NCBI RefSeq assembly: GCF_032854445.1
Contig: NC_088295.1
Span: 59,069,249-59,133,248 of the forward strand
Direction of reading: 5' to 3'
DNA length: 64,000 nt
DNA from: Liolophura sinensis
Lineage: Eukaryota > Mollusca > Polyplacophora > Chitonida > Chitonidae
The position numbers and the translations under genes were made by a program. Below the pieces are notes generated by a model, which worked only from the letters and a program-made list of their open reading frames with translations, did no database searches and had not been told where the DNA came from. This document shows positions 1 to 13,194 of this stretch, in pieces (position 1 is the first letter of the stretch; every line of letters starts with the position of its first letter).

Positions 1-2875
1 TGACCTGAACGAGCAGTCAATTTCCGATCAGTGATAAATTGACCGAAGGTGAATAGATAACTTGACCCGGCGACATACACACTGGTTAGCACAGGGTGGA
101 TTCCGAACGTGTCACTTGGCTGGGAGCGTCAAACTATCGTTATTGTTTGCTCCTTGCCAAAGCGGGTTCATCAATCTGTTGCTCCCAACCGTATAGTGTC
201 ATTTCCAGCTGCCAGGTGGCGCTGCCTGTTCGCAATGATGAATGATTGGCAGCCTCCGGGTCATCACGATCGTACTGTTTTTACAAACCTTTCCTGATAA
301 AAACTGCCAGACACAATATCGACAATGCCTCTGGATTTGTTTTTTATTGGAATGTAGAAGATTTCTCCCCATTATTCGTCCTGAATTGGCGTGCTTGTCC
401 ATTTTAAACCTTCTCCTCTGACACCCGTGCCAAGCGTTTGCCCCCTCGTTTGCACAAACTGTCTTGAGAATTCTAATTAACGAACTGCAGGCATACCTGA
501 TAACGAGACATTCGTGTTGCTCTCAGTCCCAAGGAAAAAAAGAATTTTATTTTATAGACGCCATGCCCAAAGCTGTCTTTTTTATTTTTCTGATAAGTTT
601 ATGCATCACACCGATTTATGTTCGATCTCACAATCGGGGATATACCCGATACATCTGCCGTATAACTGACATTGTTTTGAATGTGACGTGAAATAGAATA
701 TACATAAACAATAAATACAAACAGCAAGGTGAAGACAAAAACGTCATTTTATGATGGTGTTGAAACGTAAAGGATTGTAAGAAAAAAAATTACTAACGGT
801 AACATACAAAATGGCAAGTGCGATTGAAGACAGAATGCATCAGAAATGTATTTAGAAAAACTTCTAAGACAAATCACGTGAATAATGTTCACTTACCCAT
901 GCAAACCTGATCCAGATTTCCTAAGGTTATTTTTGATAATAATAATCTTTAATATGACTGATTATATAACACAACATTAGCCTGTGAGGATGTTATCCGC
1001 CTTCAGTCTGTAATACCGCCTGCGGAGACACTGTTGCATGTCTTCAAAGAAATGTTTTCGTGTTGGAACCTTATAGAATCATGTGAGTTGTCTAAAACTG
1101 CACTCTTGTGGCTGTCTACCTCCCTCATCAACCCGTGTTACCCGGGTCACTATGCGTGACGGCAACCATATTTGTCGGCTGGAATGATGTATATCTATAT
1201 GAGGCTAATCTAACGCTGGCCGTCGCATGGCCCTATTAGCAATCGATAATAACTGACTGCCATTTCCATACCCTTATCTGATCGTCCGAAAATAGTACGT
1301 ATATTTTGACATCGCTGACCTCATACACCGTCATATATGCCGAGTTTCTATTACGCTGTAATATATATCGTCTCAAGAACAGGGAACGTGAAGAGTCTGA
1401 CCCATCATTGACATTACATACTCGTTTCTTCTGTACGTCAGATCTATCACTCAGTGATTAACCGGAAACCTTTAAGCAGGCATTCTGTATCGTTGGTTCT
1501 AAGATTTCTATGTCTAACGTGACCTTAAGCACAAATTTCGCCAGACTATGAAATCAGACAAAATTCCAAGTATTATAGGACACAAGAGTCTTACAAATGA
1601 CGCTAAAAAGACACATCTAGCCATGTGACCCAAATTCACTTTGTGAAGTCTTAACAATATGCAGGTAGGAAAGGAAGTACTGGGTTTTTTTTCTTAGATA
1701 TGTCTAACATTCACAACGTTGCCTTTGATGAATTAGGTGTCAGTACAAACTGTTTCCGTCTGCAATCAATGGCTGACTTCCGCACTCTAACCACACACGT
1801 CTTCATGGATCAAGGAAGATTTAAAAACACATTATTAATCGTTGTGACAAACCCGTTTCACTTTAGTTCCGATGCTGAGCAATTTGTGCAATGACCTCAC
1901 AGGAACATCATCACAAACACATTTACAGAACTTCAAATTAAAACCGCGCTGTTAATATAGTTGATTTGTCATTCCATTAACCTGGACAATCGAGATTCTG
2001 TGCAAACATTTCAAATGAATCATATTTTTTATTATTATATTTTGAATATTTTTTTTATTTTCTTAACTATTTTAATAACTTGCATTGAATATGTCAAAGG
2101 CGTTCATTTTAAACTGGAGTCCATAAATTTGGGAGCTTATAAATGACGTTGGCACGGCGTAACAGATGGCATCTGTCTTCAAGCTTCATACATGTCGGAC
2201 TTGTTATCTCCCTTTGCAGGCAGATTGCTCGATGTTTTGGAAATACGATAGCCGCCAGGGTGTTTCGCCGAGCTTTAGTGATTTGAATATTACCGAGTGT
2301 TTGGCTGATTTCCACTTCTCAAAGAGACAAGCGCCGTTAGGTTAATCGGTTTATTCAGCACACAGTTTTTGCGTTGTGTCACGTATCGATTCAGGGTAGC
2401 ATCATTTCGTCACTATAAAAGGTCTTTGCGTTAAATGTTCTTATTGAAAATACTCACATGTCCTCAGCTATAAAGTATTTGACCGTTTTCAGCTTATATT
2501 TCAGGAATGAAATGAAGAAGTGCTACTTTCCCGGACGCATGTTTTAATACATGGCTGATACCGACATTTATACATGTTTCAGAGAGTTATGTGGTGATAT
2601 TCCATTGGTCAAAAGGTTACGTTATGAACCGTGTAACCTGTTCATCGATGAAAGATCATCATTCGAGATGTTTTATAACAAAAGAGACAGTTAAAATCTT
2701 GAAAATCTTTTTTGCCGCAGACCATGCGACCGAGATGCCTTCCTGTAACATTTTTAAATGTGTTGACATTACTTTTACAGTGTACAGTTTACAGTGTCCT
2801 TCTCATCCTTCGAAGATTTTTAAAATGGTTCAACCTGACGTCCCCTGTGAAAGAGGGCTTTGGTTTCTGTTTTTA

Positions 2876-3058
2876 ATTATTTATCTGAATGGTGTTTTAC
2901 CCACGACCTTCCGCAGGTTGAAGGAAGATCTTCATAATTAAGGGTGGAGATAAAGCCATCATAGGCTGGACTTGAACTCAGAGCGTCCGCTTTGGTGAGA
3001 GGCTTTTGGATCCTTGCGCTGTCCTGGCACGCTAACTACCTCGGCCGCGGAGCCTAGT
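2876..3058 (-). mobile_element. tRNA-derived SINE, internally deleted
   Basis: Has the tail-side TTATTTATCTGAATGGTGTT, then jumps to CCACGACCTTCCGCAGGTTG and continues to GGCTGGACTTGAACTCAGAG and GGTGAGAGGC. Relative to the 47932 copy it lacks the CGTACTC...GGTGGGAGGAAA block. Confidence 0.75.
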
Positions 3059-4139
3059 CTGTTTTGATCATTAAGTATGGTCCCGTGTATGTGTCCTGTA
3101 GATTTTTATGACTTTTAAATGTGTCTTCGAGTCTTGTCTAAATTGTACCGGTTACAGTAACAGTGCACTTTAAAGCTCACAAAACCTTGTTTTCTAGGAA
3201 GCGGTGCCTTGGCCCGTCTCGCATGCTGAGGATAATCGTGTAGTCAATGGAATGGCTTGCAGATGCCGTGATCTCACACTATGAAAGTGTACTTCAGAAG
3301 GGCACAAAATATTATTTAACTGTTAAAGCTCTGTTGTCGATCGTTGTAATGTATCTTAAATAATGCTGAAAGAAAACGCTCAAACTGAAGCAATAAACAT
3401 AAAAAACACCCACTATTTTTTTCTTTTGGTATATTGTGAAACCCTGGGATATGAACCTTTGAATCCACGGTCAGTTCTTGGAAATCTTTACCTGCCACTA
3501 TTAGTCTCGGTGTGACAAATAAGCTCAAATTACTGGGGGGAGGGGGTCGTAGTGGCGGACATGGTGAAAAAGTGAAAAAGTGTCTGATCGGGGTAATAAT
3601 TAAACTCTTGCAGGTCGTCCCTGGAAACTGCGGTGACATCAGATTCCGTAGTAAGCTCGTTGGTCCTTTTTTCTTCAAACTAAACTTGATATGTGAATGA
3701 AGGTTGGAGGGATTTCAGGCGTAAAAACTAAAAATCAATTACGGAGCCCTTGGCTGGAATAAATCTACTTATGACCGTCCTCGGAGTGGTAATGTCACGA
3801 ACCCTTATCCCCGTGGATTTACGCAGTCGTAAATCTGTGGGACAACAACGGTGGTAACCTTACGGATTGGCCACTCCTTGTCAAGTCATACCAGTAGGTG
3901 TTGTACATCATCAATATAGGCCGCCCTGTCGCTCCTATATCCAGACACTCAAAGCCTTACCAGATGAGATCAATAGGGAATCGTGTCTCTAATATTCAAA
4001 ATGGAGAACTAATTCTTCTATTTCCGCCAAAAAGCAGATTGTATTACTCGATATGTTGGTTATAGTCACAAGGTTTTGTCTGTTATAACCAATTCCTTAT
4101 AACGGGTTTTAATGTCTGGCCAACCTGTGGATAGTCATG

Positions 4140-4232
4140 AGTTTCCCCGATCTCTGCCCGTTTTTTTTCCCACAATAATGCCATAAATGAAATATTCTTG
4201 AGCACGGCGTAAAACATCAATCAAATAGATAA
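4140..4232 (+). mobile_element. SINE 3' fragment, plus orientation
   Basis: Degraded match to the family's 3' half: CACAATAATGCCATAAATGA, AATATTCTTGAGCACGGCGT and AAAACATCAATCAAATAGAT. Confidence 0.75.
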
Positions 4233-4974
4233 TACTTAGCCGATCTGTGTTGAATCTTCAGTCAGCGCGGTGAGCCCCGACAATGCACATATAATCATGG
4301 GCTGCTGTTCAGTGGCAACGAAACACCTCCGATTGTCACGTTAATAAGACTGGATGGGATGTGAACACCTGGGGCCATTTGCACAAAACAGTTGCAGGCT
4401 AAGTTGAATGTTACAAATTTTTAAAACAGATGTTGAATTGCGAGTTACAATCCGCTTAGATTATGATTACTTTGATAAACGGACACTGGCAGTCTCCGGT
4501 GAGTCAGATACACCACCTCAAGAGGCCAGAACAAATCACAGAGGTATTTATTTATTTATTTGAATGTTGGTGAAGATACCGTTTCTCTAGAAATCATCAT
4601 ATATACAGTGGCGGTCAGTTTAAGGGGTGGATGCAACGGAAGTGCCAACCTTTGGCAAATTATAACAAACTCTCTGGCTTGTGACTTACAGTTTTAGACA
4701 ACATATAGGTGAAAAGTTAAGCGGTACCCACTGGACGTAAGATTGGGTAAACGGTATCACTTCCTCATACCAAGATCTGAGATGTGGTTCATGCTTCCGG
4801 CTTTCAGAAATACAGATCTGTTCTCCTCCAATAATTCGCTTCCATGGACGTCAACATTCAAAGCTGCGAAGCATGTTTCCTTTAATCCTACAGCAATTCA
4901 GACTTCATACCATCAAGTTATTAGTGAATAATAAGGGTCACTCCGTCACAATTAATACAAATGTACCTGTCCCA

Positions 4975-5095
4975 TCGAAAGCTGACCTAACGTTTAAAGC
5001 GTCCGCCTCAAAATCAGGAGATCCGGGATCAAACCCGGATCGAGTCATACCGAAGACATTAAAAACGGGTAGGGTGTCATGTCTGCTGGCATGAT
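4975..5095 (+). mobile_element. Possible tRNA-related SINE head
   Basis: AGATCCGGGATCAAACCCGG, then ATCGAGTCATACCG: the GGATCAAACCC core resembles a pol III B box or T-arm. No A box or tail was confirmed, so this may be a decayed SINE or a tRNA-like relic. Confidence 0.4.
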
Positions 5096-6380
5096 ACTTC
5101 GTTGGCTACAGCACTTGGCGGCATGGACACGCCTTCTTACAAGAAGATACGTCATATGTACACACACACCTAATAACTGCTCGTCGTCATATGACTGAAA
5201 AAAAAGTTCGGCGGAAAACCCAAAGAATACATACATAAATACATACATGTTGAAACGCAAGCCAAACTGCTAACCACTATTTTTGATCGGCATAGCGAAT
5301 AGGAAAAAAGCCAACTCGGGGAACATTTGGATCGAAACGGTGAAGGAACCAGTTAAAAGGGCATTTGACAGCTTGTTTGTGAGATATAATATTAACTTTT
5401 TGTTTTAATAATGAAGAAAAGGACATATAGAGATCGTGAGAAGAAGATCATCTGAATTTTTGGAAAAGCGGCAACGCCCACCATTGCAACGGAGACAGGT
5501 GATTCGAAAATGGCGGTATGGAAAATTCGGATGGTTTCAGCATGGAGGTGTCTGATGTGTTTATTATGACGTATGGCCGTCATTATTCCTGCATAATGAG
5601 GTGATTTATGTAAATTCAGAATTGCTTTAACATCACGGAAAACCTATTTTCGTGTAGCACATGCAGCTTTGACAATTTTAGGACAGAGCAAACGACAGGA
5701 GCGTGTTCCAAGTTTGTGAATTAACCATTCAGAGCGGTTAACATGGAAGCGCAGTTGGAGACATGGCCAAACGATCTCACAACTAACCAAGCCCGCGCAG
5801 TCAATGAGAGCGGTGAAATCTAGAATTTCCCTGTCCAAGTCCGAGCTTGAGATCCCGCACATCGTGTCCTAGTGGTTGATCATAGTCGCGGACATTACTA
5901 CTGTGCAATCAAAGAAAGATGACAGTGCCACAGCGTGACATCTTTGTAAATTTTCCAACTCATGTTCCAAAGCCTTGCTGTTTCTTGTACTACATTAAAT
6001 AAAACTTTAGTCAGATAAGCATGAAACTATATTTTTCCAAAGGTAAACATGTTCGTCTCCAATGAGTTGCAAGGTATCTGTCACAAATAGATGAACGATC
6101 CTTTGGAATTCCTAATTGGGCTGAAAAGAGTGGTCTCAATGAAATAATTCGTAAAGTGCTCTCTCTGATAACATGAGAAAGAGCAAAGAGTGGATGAACA
6201 GCGAGATGATTCCATTTACTGCTGAGACCGTCATCCAGTAAAATCCGTCTGGATTAGCAAATTAGCACGGATCAACTTCATGAATAGAGATATAGACCTA
6301 CAGCCTTTTCAGACATGTAAACGGGGGTCATTTGAACAGAAGTTAGCTATATGGAAGTTATCTGGGAAATACGACATTAC

Positions 6381-6642
6381 ATTATAGACAGCAAACCCAG
6401 AACAGCGACGACATTGTGATAGTTGGCGTGATAGTTGGTCACACGTACCGGTGACCGGTCAAATGTGCTCTCTTGTTAGTAGGGTTTTATTCTAACTGTT
6501 CATGTAAATGCTTAAATAATAGCAAATTACACGTCACCCTAGCACCATGGCTTGAGCTGAATTAAACTCAGAAATAAAAAAAGTATGCACTGATGTAAAT
6601 TGCTATATATTAGAGGTCACTGATTTAGAATTACTCAAAAAG
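6381..6642 (+). repeat. Dispersed repeat family DR-A, copy 1
   Basis: Near full-length member. Blocks: CCAGAACAGCGACGACATTG, TTGGTCACACGTACCGGTGA, TATTCTAACTGTTCATGTAA, ATGCTTAAATAATAGCAAAT, CTAGCACCATGGCTTGAGCT, then AATTGCTATATATTAGAGGT and GAATTACTC. DR-A is a working name used here only. Confidence 0.85.
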
Positions 6643-7939
6643 TCATTTGCTGCAGTAGGCATCTCTCAGTCTGTAAGACATCTGAAATGGCCGTTACATG
6701 TATTAATAGGAAACCAGCTTGGCGACAGGAATTGGGTATATGTGAACACCTACTCTACTGCAGAACATGTTGACTTAGATGAGCGGTTAACATGGATCTA
6801 CCCTCAACCGTTATTCCCAATGAACTACAGTAGAGAACACCAAACCATGCATCTCAAGAGGCACTTGGTGATATCTGCGTGTTAAGATATAGCTCACTGA
6901 TGATAACCTTATCCGGAGGATAAGGGCTGTTGTCATCAATAGTTTTGGCACACCACAGATGGCTCGGCTCAGGTTGTATGCATGGCGCTGAGTTTGGCAG
7001 TCAGGACCATGCTGGACTGTTCCTTAAGAGAATGGGCAATATACCCACTCCGTTGTCCTACGTTACAGACCGCCTGGTTAAGTGTCAGACTCCAAAACCA
7101 CACTCAGAACATTAAGACGTGTCAAACAAAAAATGCATCACAAAGTCCAAAGTACGTTCTCTGAAACCGGCAAGAAAACAATCAATAAAGTCTGTTAAGA
7201 CAGTTAAGAGTTAGAAAAGAGTTCTTATCATACCGATAAACTAAGGGTTTTAAACAAAAATCATAAACAAAATCAGTATCATAATGCAGGATATAATTGA
7301 TATGAATTTTAAGCATTTCCATCTGCAAAGTATAGAGATTAATCTCAAAGTAATATGGTTTAAAATACATTAATCATTTAAAGCATTAATTAAATCTTAT
7401 TTCCATACTTCATTAATAACACCTATTTTCGGCTCTACAAAGGCCAATCAAAAAGAATCTGATAAAAGCATTGATGGAAGTTGAATGCCCCTGATAAAAC
7501 TGGTGTAACAAGAGAAGTAAAGTGAGATATACGTGCAAATCCGTCTTGAATAGTATAATTATGGCAATTATTAAGTAAGCAAGGTTTGTACATACATTTT
7601 GAAAACAGGCATCCATATCAGAAATCAGGTACAGATGTATGTGTCGCACTCCCGAAAGCTACATTAAACTACGTGTACAATAGTTTCAAGTTTTTATCCC
7701 AGAGAAAAACAAAAAGGGTGTACCAAGGTCAGAATCTCAATGTAACTGATTGCACATATGTGTGAAAATACTGTTGTACGACCTATGTGGGGTCACCATC
7801 ATCCGCATCAAAACTTTAAAGAAAATTATTATGCCATTGTGCTCTTAGATGTATATATAACTCAGTACCAGAAATTATCAAGTAGAGCTGTGGTTATTGT
7901 GTTTTTTTTCTTCTGTCGTGTGGAGTTTAACGATACAGT

Positions 7940-8050
7940 AAAAGATCTGCAGCATAGAGAGCAAAACCAGGGCAACGAGGAGAGTGTGATATTTGGCAAT
8001 TGGTCACACGCAACCGGTGAAATACAGCCTCTTGTCTATTTACCTCATTG
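7940..8050 (+). repeat. DR-A copy 2, 5' half
   Basis: AGCATAGAGAGCAAAACCAG, then GGTCACACGCAACCGGTGAA and ATACAGCCTCTTGTC. Stops at the TTTACCTCA block. Confidence 0.8.
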
Positions 8051-8170
8051 ACGCTTTCAATCTCATTTGGTAATATAACCATGTTGTGTTTTTTTTTTAC
8101 AAGCTAGTCCTGATGCCCGTCAAGTTATACTGTTCGACTCACTAAGATACCATGATAAAACCACAATATA

Positions 8171-8375
8171 TGAAGACTACAACAAGCAGAGCAAAAAACA
8201 TCGACGACAGCGTGATATTTGGCAAATGATCACGCGTAACCGCTGAAACCCACCCCTTTGTCAGTTTACCTCATATTTTAATTTAATTCTTCAAGTAAAT
8301 GCTTAAATACTAACATCACCTTAACGCCTCAGCGCCATCATGGCTTAAGCGGAATGAGGAGAAAAAGTCCCCATT
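8171..8375 (+). repeat. DR-A copy 3
   Basis: GAAGACTACAACAAGCAGAG, ATCACGCGTAACCGCTGAAA, TTGTCAGTTTACCTCA, AGTAAATGCTTAAATACTAA and GCGCCATCATGGCTTAAGCG. It lies in tandem order only 120 bp after copy 2. Confidence 0.8.
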
Positions 8376-8999
8376 ACAGGATAACTCATGAAAACAGCAT
8401 TCACTGTCTGAAACGCAACGCAACAGGGTTTTAAATGTAATGAGGCGGAAATGTTCTTTTCGATTGAGGTTTAAAACTCTATGCAGGGTACATATTTGAC
8501 AGACAGGTGTAAAGGCCAGAATACAACACACTTAAGGCACGCACACAACGGATGAAATTATAAGTCCGGAAAGCAGTCCCCACGGACGGGCGCAGACCGG
8601 CATAATTGCGAAGAGCGGAATAAAACTAGCCGTCGTGCAGTGCAGTAGAGGAGGAATTGTCTGCCTTACCTACGAACCTGTAAAACATGAAGGTATTTGT
8701 CCTCCAAGCCTTTGTGAGACAAAGAGACTCGCTTTCCCGTTAAAGCTTTCCTGGAGTGATTCTGTTTGCCGGTATGTTTGGGCACGAAATATTCAGACTA
8801 CTATACAATATCTCCTCCGCCTGTATATGTGCAACATTCTAGTAGTTCGTATAGCATTTCAAGTAAGAGTTCACGGGGGCGAGTTTGAGCCTGATCTTTG
8901 TTATTGAATTTATTTGTCGCATACATGACATAAATACATGGCGTTTCTGTTTAATGAATGAAAGAGTCCCTTGGGTAGGATGAAGAGCATTCTTTTACC

Positions 9000-9056
9000 T
9001 ATTTATTTATTTTTTTTTATTTATTTTTCTATTTATTTATTTATTTATTTATTTGA
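9000..9056. repeat. (TTTA)n simple repeat
   Basis: Tetranucleotide TTTA run, possibly the reverse-complemented tail of an otherwise lost SINE. Confidence 0.85.
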
Positions 9057-9619
9057 ATGTATTATCTGATTGTTGTTTGGCGTGATACTCAAGACTTTTT
9101 TTACTTTAACAAGGTTTTAAAACTAACATTGACTGTAAGAAACTGTTGTTGGTATTTATCAAAAAAGATAAATATTTTATTATTCTTTACAGAGACCTTC
9201 ATGGGCTTCAGACCTTTGGGACCAGTACGGCATGCTAATGGGTTTGACTATTTTAACATAAAGAAAACTGAACGCCATTTCAGCTGAAATGCTTTGTCCT
9301 CTTTCCTGTGTGTCAACAAATTTTTATATGTTAGTGATGACATACAGTTAATAAAATACTTTCAAGCTTCGGTGAGCTTCTGTAGACTGATTCTATACCT
9401 GTGCTCTATAGCCAGAACGACCTTGCACAAGTAATTGAGACATGAAGTGCGCCATGTTTGCAAAGAAATTCAGCTCTAAAAAGGAAAAGGAAAATTTACG
9501 TAAATTGAATACTAAAAGAAACGTAGTAAGTTGTGCAACAATTTCAACTTGTAAATTTTTCAATGTTAATAACGTTGATACAAAGAAACATAAGTAGATA
9601 AGACTTAGGACGTTAAACC

Positions 9620-9722
9620 ATGTATATAGTCTTTATGCCAGCATTATGGTGGGAGGAAACCGGGTGGGGAAAACCCACGATCATCCGCATGTTGCTTGAA
9701 TACAGCGGTGAAAGGCAAGGTG
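9620..9722 (-). mobile_element. SINE fragment, minus orientation
   Basis: Contains GCCAGCATTATGGTGGGAGG, AAACCGGGTGGGGAAAACCC and ACGATCATCCGCATGTTGCT, matching the middle of the 47932 family. Confidence 0.75.
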
Positions 9723-12310
9723 AATGTCTGAATTTTTATCTGTGTCAACAATCTCAAAAAACAATTTTATTTTAAAGTACTATGCAGACAGAATTAGCAT
9801 ATCACAGGTGCCATTGATGTTTTGCATTATTTCTCAAAATTGTATAGGCGAGTGGCTTTAGCAATTTGACCTTTTTTGACATTCAAACGAAGGGAAATAA
9901 TCTGTTCAACAGATAAATATGACAACAGGCTGCAGGATACTGCAGCCGTTTATGTTTTACCATGCAGTGGTATAGGAATGTCGGTCGTAGCGTTTAGATT
10001 TAATTTAGACTACATTGACACATTTTGTTTTGCACAGAGTTCACCCTCCAACTTTATTTACAATGCATTAGTGTTGTTGTTGCAGTATATTTATTCTTAA
10101 TTATGATTTGTTCATCCATGTGGGAGGCATTTTCTGAATAAAGACAGAGATACCGCTAAATCTACAAGTAAATGCTTTTGCTCGTATTATCAAATACAGT
10201 TTGGCCGGGCAGAACTAGTTCCATACAGTTTGATAATAAATATCTTGGGCATAGGGAAAACTAGTCGGTTGGACAAGTTGAACTGTAGCACCAATAATAA
10301 TATTAGCTATGGCCTTTTTTTATTTGGTTCTAAATGCGTGCTGCTGACATAAAGTCGAGATCCACAAAGGTTATCTGGATTAAGTAGGGTTGAAGATGAA
10401 CCGATTGAAGAAAGATCTGACATGTTCTTGAATTCAGATTGATTAAAGTCCGTATCTCTGGGGACACTTTGACATGCCTCATCCACAAGGAACTGGCGAT
10501 TGACTGGTTTAGGGAGGTGCCTGTAGTAGCTGGCTAGGGGCACATGCCGGAAACACCTACAGGGTCTAGCGGCACACCATATAACATTGGACAAAATCCT
10601 CAGCCAGTCACAAAGGAACCCATTTCATCAATCAAACGCTAAACATGTACAAAAAGTGAACGCATATAGAGAAATCGTGCGAGCTCTTTTTGCCCACACA
10701 AACTTCGTGTGGTTCTTCGAAAGACTTTGAAAATCTAGTCATGCTTAAAAAAATAACGAAATATTTTTTTAACGGAAAAAAAATGTGAATTTAACCCTTG
10801 ACATGAATTTTGCTGGTTTATGGCATCAGTAGAGGAAAACGTCCGGAAAGATAAGTCAAACTGTGCAAATCAGGAACGATAGAGATGACAGACATCTGAT
10901 CACACATATCCGGTGAAGTTGGCGGTCCAGTGACATTTTTTTTCAACCAGGATTCTGTTTAAACTGTTGAAAATGCTTCTACTTGAGATGCATCCACTTA
11001 ACGGTTTTTTTTTCCGAATAAGGTTTTGCTCACCGTGAGCGACATCTGATTTGCAACAGATGACACACGTCGTGATGAAACTGTCGCAGGAAACTGTAAT
11101 CAACTCAAAATAGGTACAATTGACGATTAATAGTCCGGGAAGTCAAGAAATATTAAAGCACCTTTGCTATTTGTTCGCTTGTCGTTCATGATCGGGCTGT
11201 AGATCTATGGTCAATCCTGGGTTGGGTCACACGAAAGCGTTCAACATTAAGGGGATAGCACAACGACTGGTTGACCCGTATCAGTACGATGTTAAACTCC
11301 ATGCACTCTCTCACTTGTATTTCCTAAAGTCGACAAACGTCTGAATGAAGAGCTGAAGCCAGTGATAAAACCAGTGCCTTGCCGAAGGTCTTTATTAGTG
11401 TTTCCTACCACATTCCTCTATCTGGCTATCACTCGTCGGCTGTCAGTCCTTAACACTGATTCAATGGCTCGTAGAAGCTTGTTGTTGCCATGTGGTCCTC
11501 TTGCTAATGAAAATGCAATGCCGTAGCCGCTTAAATAAAGGATGAAGAAGAAAGAGGGGAGGGTGGGGTGTTATGTAAGGTTCATATGTCAGCTCACAGT
11601 TTTCGTCGCTGATTGTATTCGCTAAAAACACGGTGGATATTTGATCTTGATATTCCACAAAACAATATTGGCCGGAGAGTGCCCGTTATTGCATTCCTGA
11701 AGAGCCTACAGCCCCCGAGCGAACATTCACTACAGCTTAACATCGGGGTTAGGTTATAAGACAAACACCCGCATTGGCAGGCACGAGGAACATGGAATCT
11801 AGGGGAGGTATTGACAGCTCAGTGCTAATCCATCGCTGCACACGGGGTTTCGAGGTAAACGCTGAAAGGGCAATAAAACACGTGAGGTTCCCACTGGGTT
11901 TCTAGGGCTCTCGAAACATTGTATACAAGCTCCAAGCTGCCGTAAGCAACCCACAACCAGGTTATCACCGCCTACACATTACTGCAGCTACCGAGGTGAA
12001 ACAATGACCGGTTGTCTATGTAATCGCCTCGGTGTTGAGAGATTACGCTTCAGTCAACCTTGGTGTAATGAGCTGCTACAATGTGTCGTACAGTTTCTAA
12101 AGCAATCATAGTACGACTCCGTTCATTGCCTGGTTATTTGATGAAAGCATAAGGGTTCTAATGCAATTTATACGTCCTACAGAAACGTCCAATCGTAACA
12201 CTGCGTGTGTTCAGTGGGATTACCATACTTACGGAATTGGAAAAGGTTCAGTTAAAGGCCTTTTCCGTATGCTTTATACGCTTCTGTCAAATATTACCAT
12301 CTTTGTTTTA

Positions 12311-12500
12311 GCCTAATTTTGCTTAAGTCATGGTGCTGGAGGTGTGTTGGGATGGGGTGGCGCGTATAATTGTCTGCTATGTATGCATTTAAATGAATAT
12401 TTGGAATAAAACCCTAACTCAGGTAAACAGACAAGATGCCGTATTTCACTGGGTACGGGTGACCATTTGCCGAGTATCACTGTCGTCGGTGTTCTGTTTT
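12311..12500 (-). repeat. DR-A copy 4, minus orientation
   Basis: As read on plus: TTGCTTAAGTCATGGTGCTG, GGAATAAAACCCTAACTCAG, CGTATTTCACTGGGTACGGG and TGACCATTTGCCGAGTATCA, the reverse complement of the family blocks. Confidence 0.8.
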
Positions 12501-13194
12501 TTTTTCTCTCTGTGCTGTAAGTCGTAATATATCAGATAAACATGCCAGTATTTAGGCGTGGTCGGAGGCTTACTGTGAAGAGTAACACTTGTTTAGTGCG
12601 TTGATACTCCAGATCCAAGGATTAAATTCTGCACTGGCGTACTTCACAAGAATTAGAGTAATACGGTTAGCCAAATGTAAAGCGAGGTTATAATGATGTG
12701 GCACATATGATGCATAGATATGAACTAATTTCATCCGCCGTCTTGACAACGCCATCTATCTTTGGCACAATTACCAGTACAGGGCCTTCTATATGATCCG
12801 TTTAGCGCGCCGTCACGCATTGTGGCTGGTAATGACGGTGATTGTTTTAGTCCGTTCAGATTAAGTCGTCAGCACACCAGGGTGTTTGCCAATGACATAA
12901 TGCCCAGTCACGTATTGGGACGGAGGGGAGATCAAGCTCGAAACATGTTCTCACTGTCCGCGGCACGTAGAAACGACGGTGTGAACAGTTATCCCTGGAC
13001 TATTTATACAACATTGATCTTCTTAATTTAATAGAACTTCGAAGTGTTATATAATGACTGCAGGAAGAACAAATCATTCCATAGAGAGTAATCTTGATTA
13101 TCCGCTAATATCATTGACTTGATGGGCGATCCTGTTAAATAGGGAACGGTGGTGTGGGAATCGGAGGAGCATTTGGGATAGCCCAAGGAACAGG

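Noticed and set aside
563-691. 42-codon open frame with a signal-peptide-like N-terminus (MPKAVFFIFLISLCITP)
   Set aside because: Hydrophobic starts of this size arise easily in T-rich DNA; the rest has one Cys and no family resemblance.
4975-5095. tRNA gene
   Set aside because: Only a T-arm/B-box-like segment is present; no acceptor stem, anticodon arm or A box could be folded.
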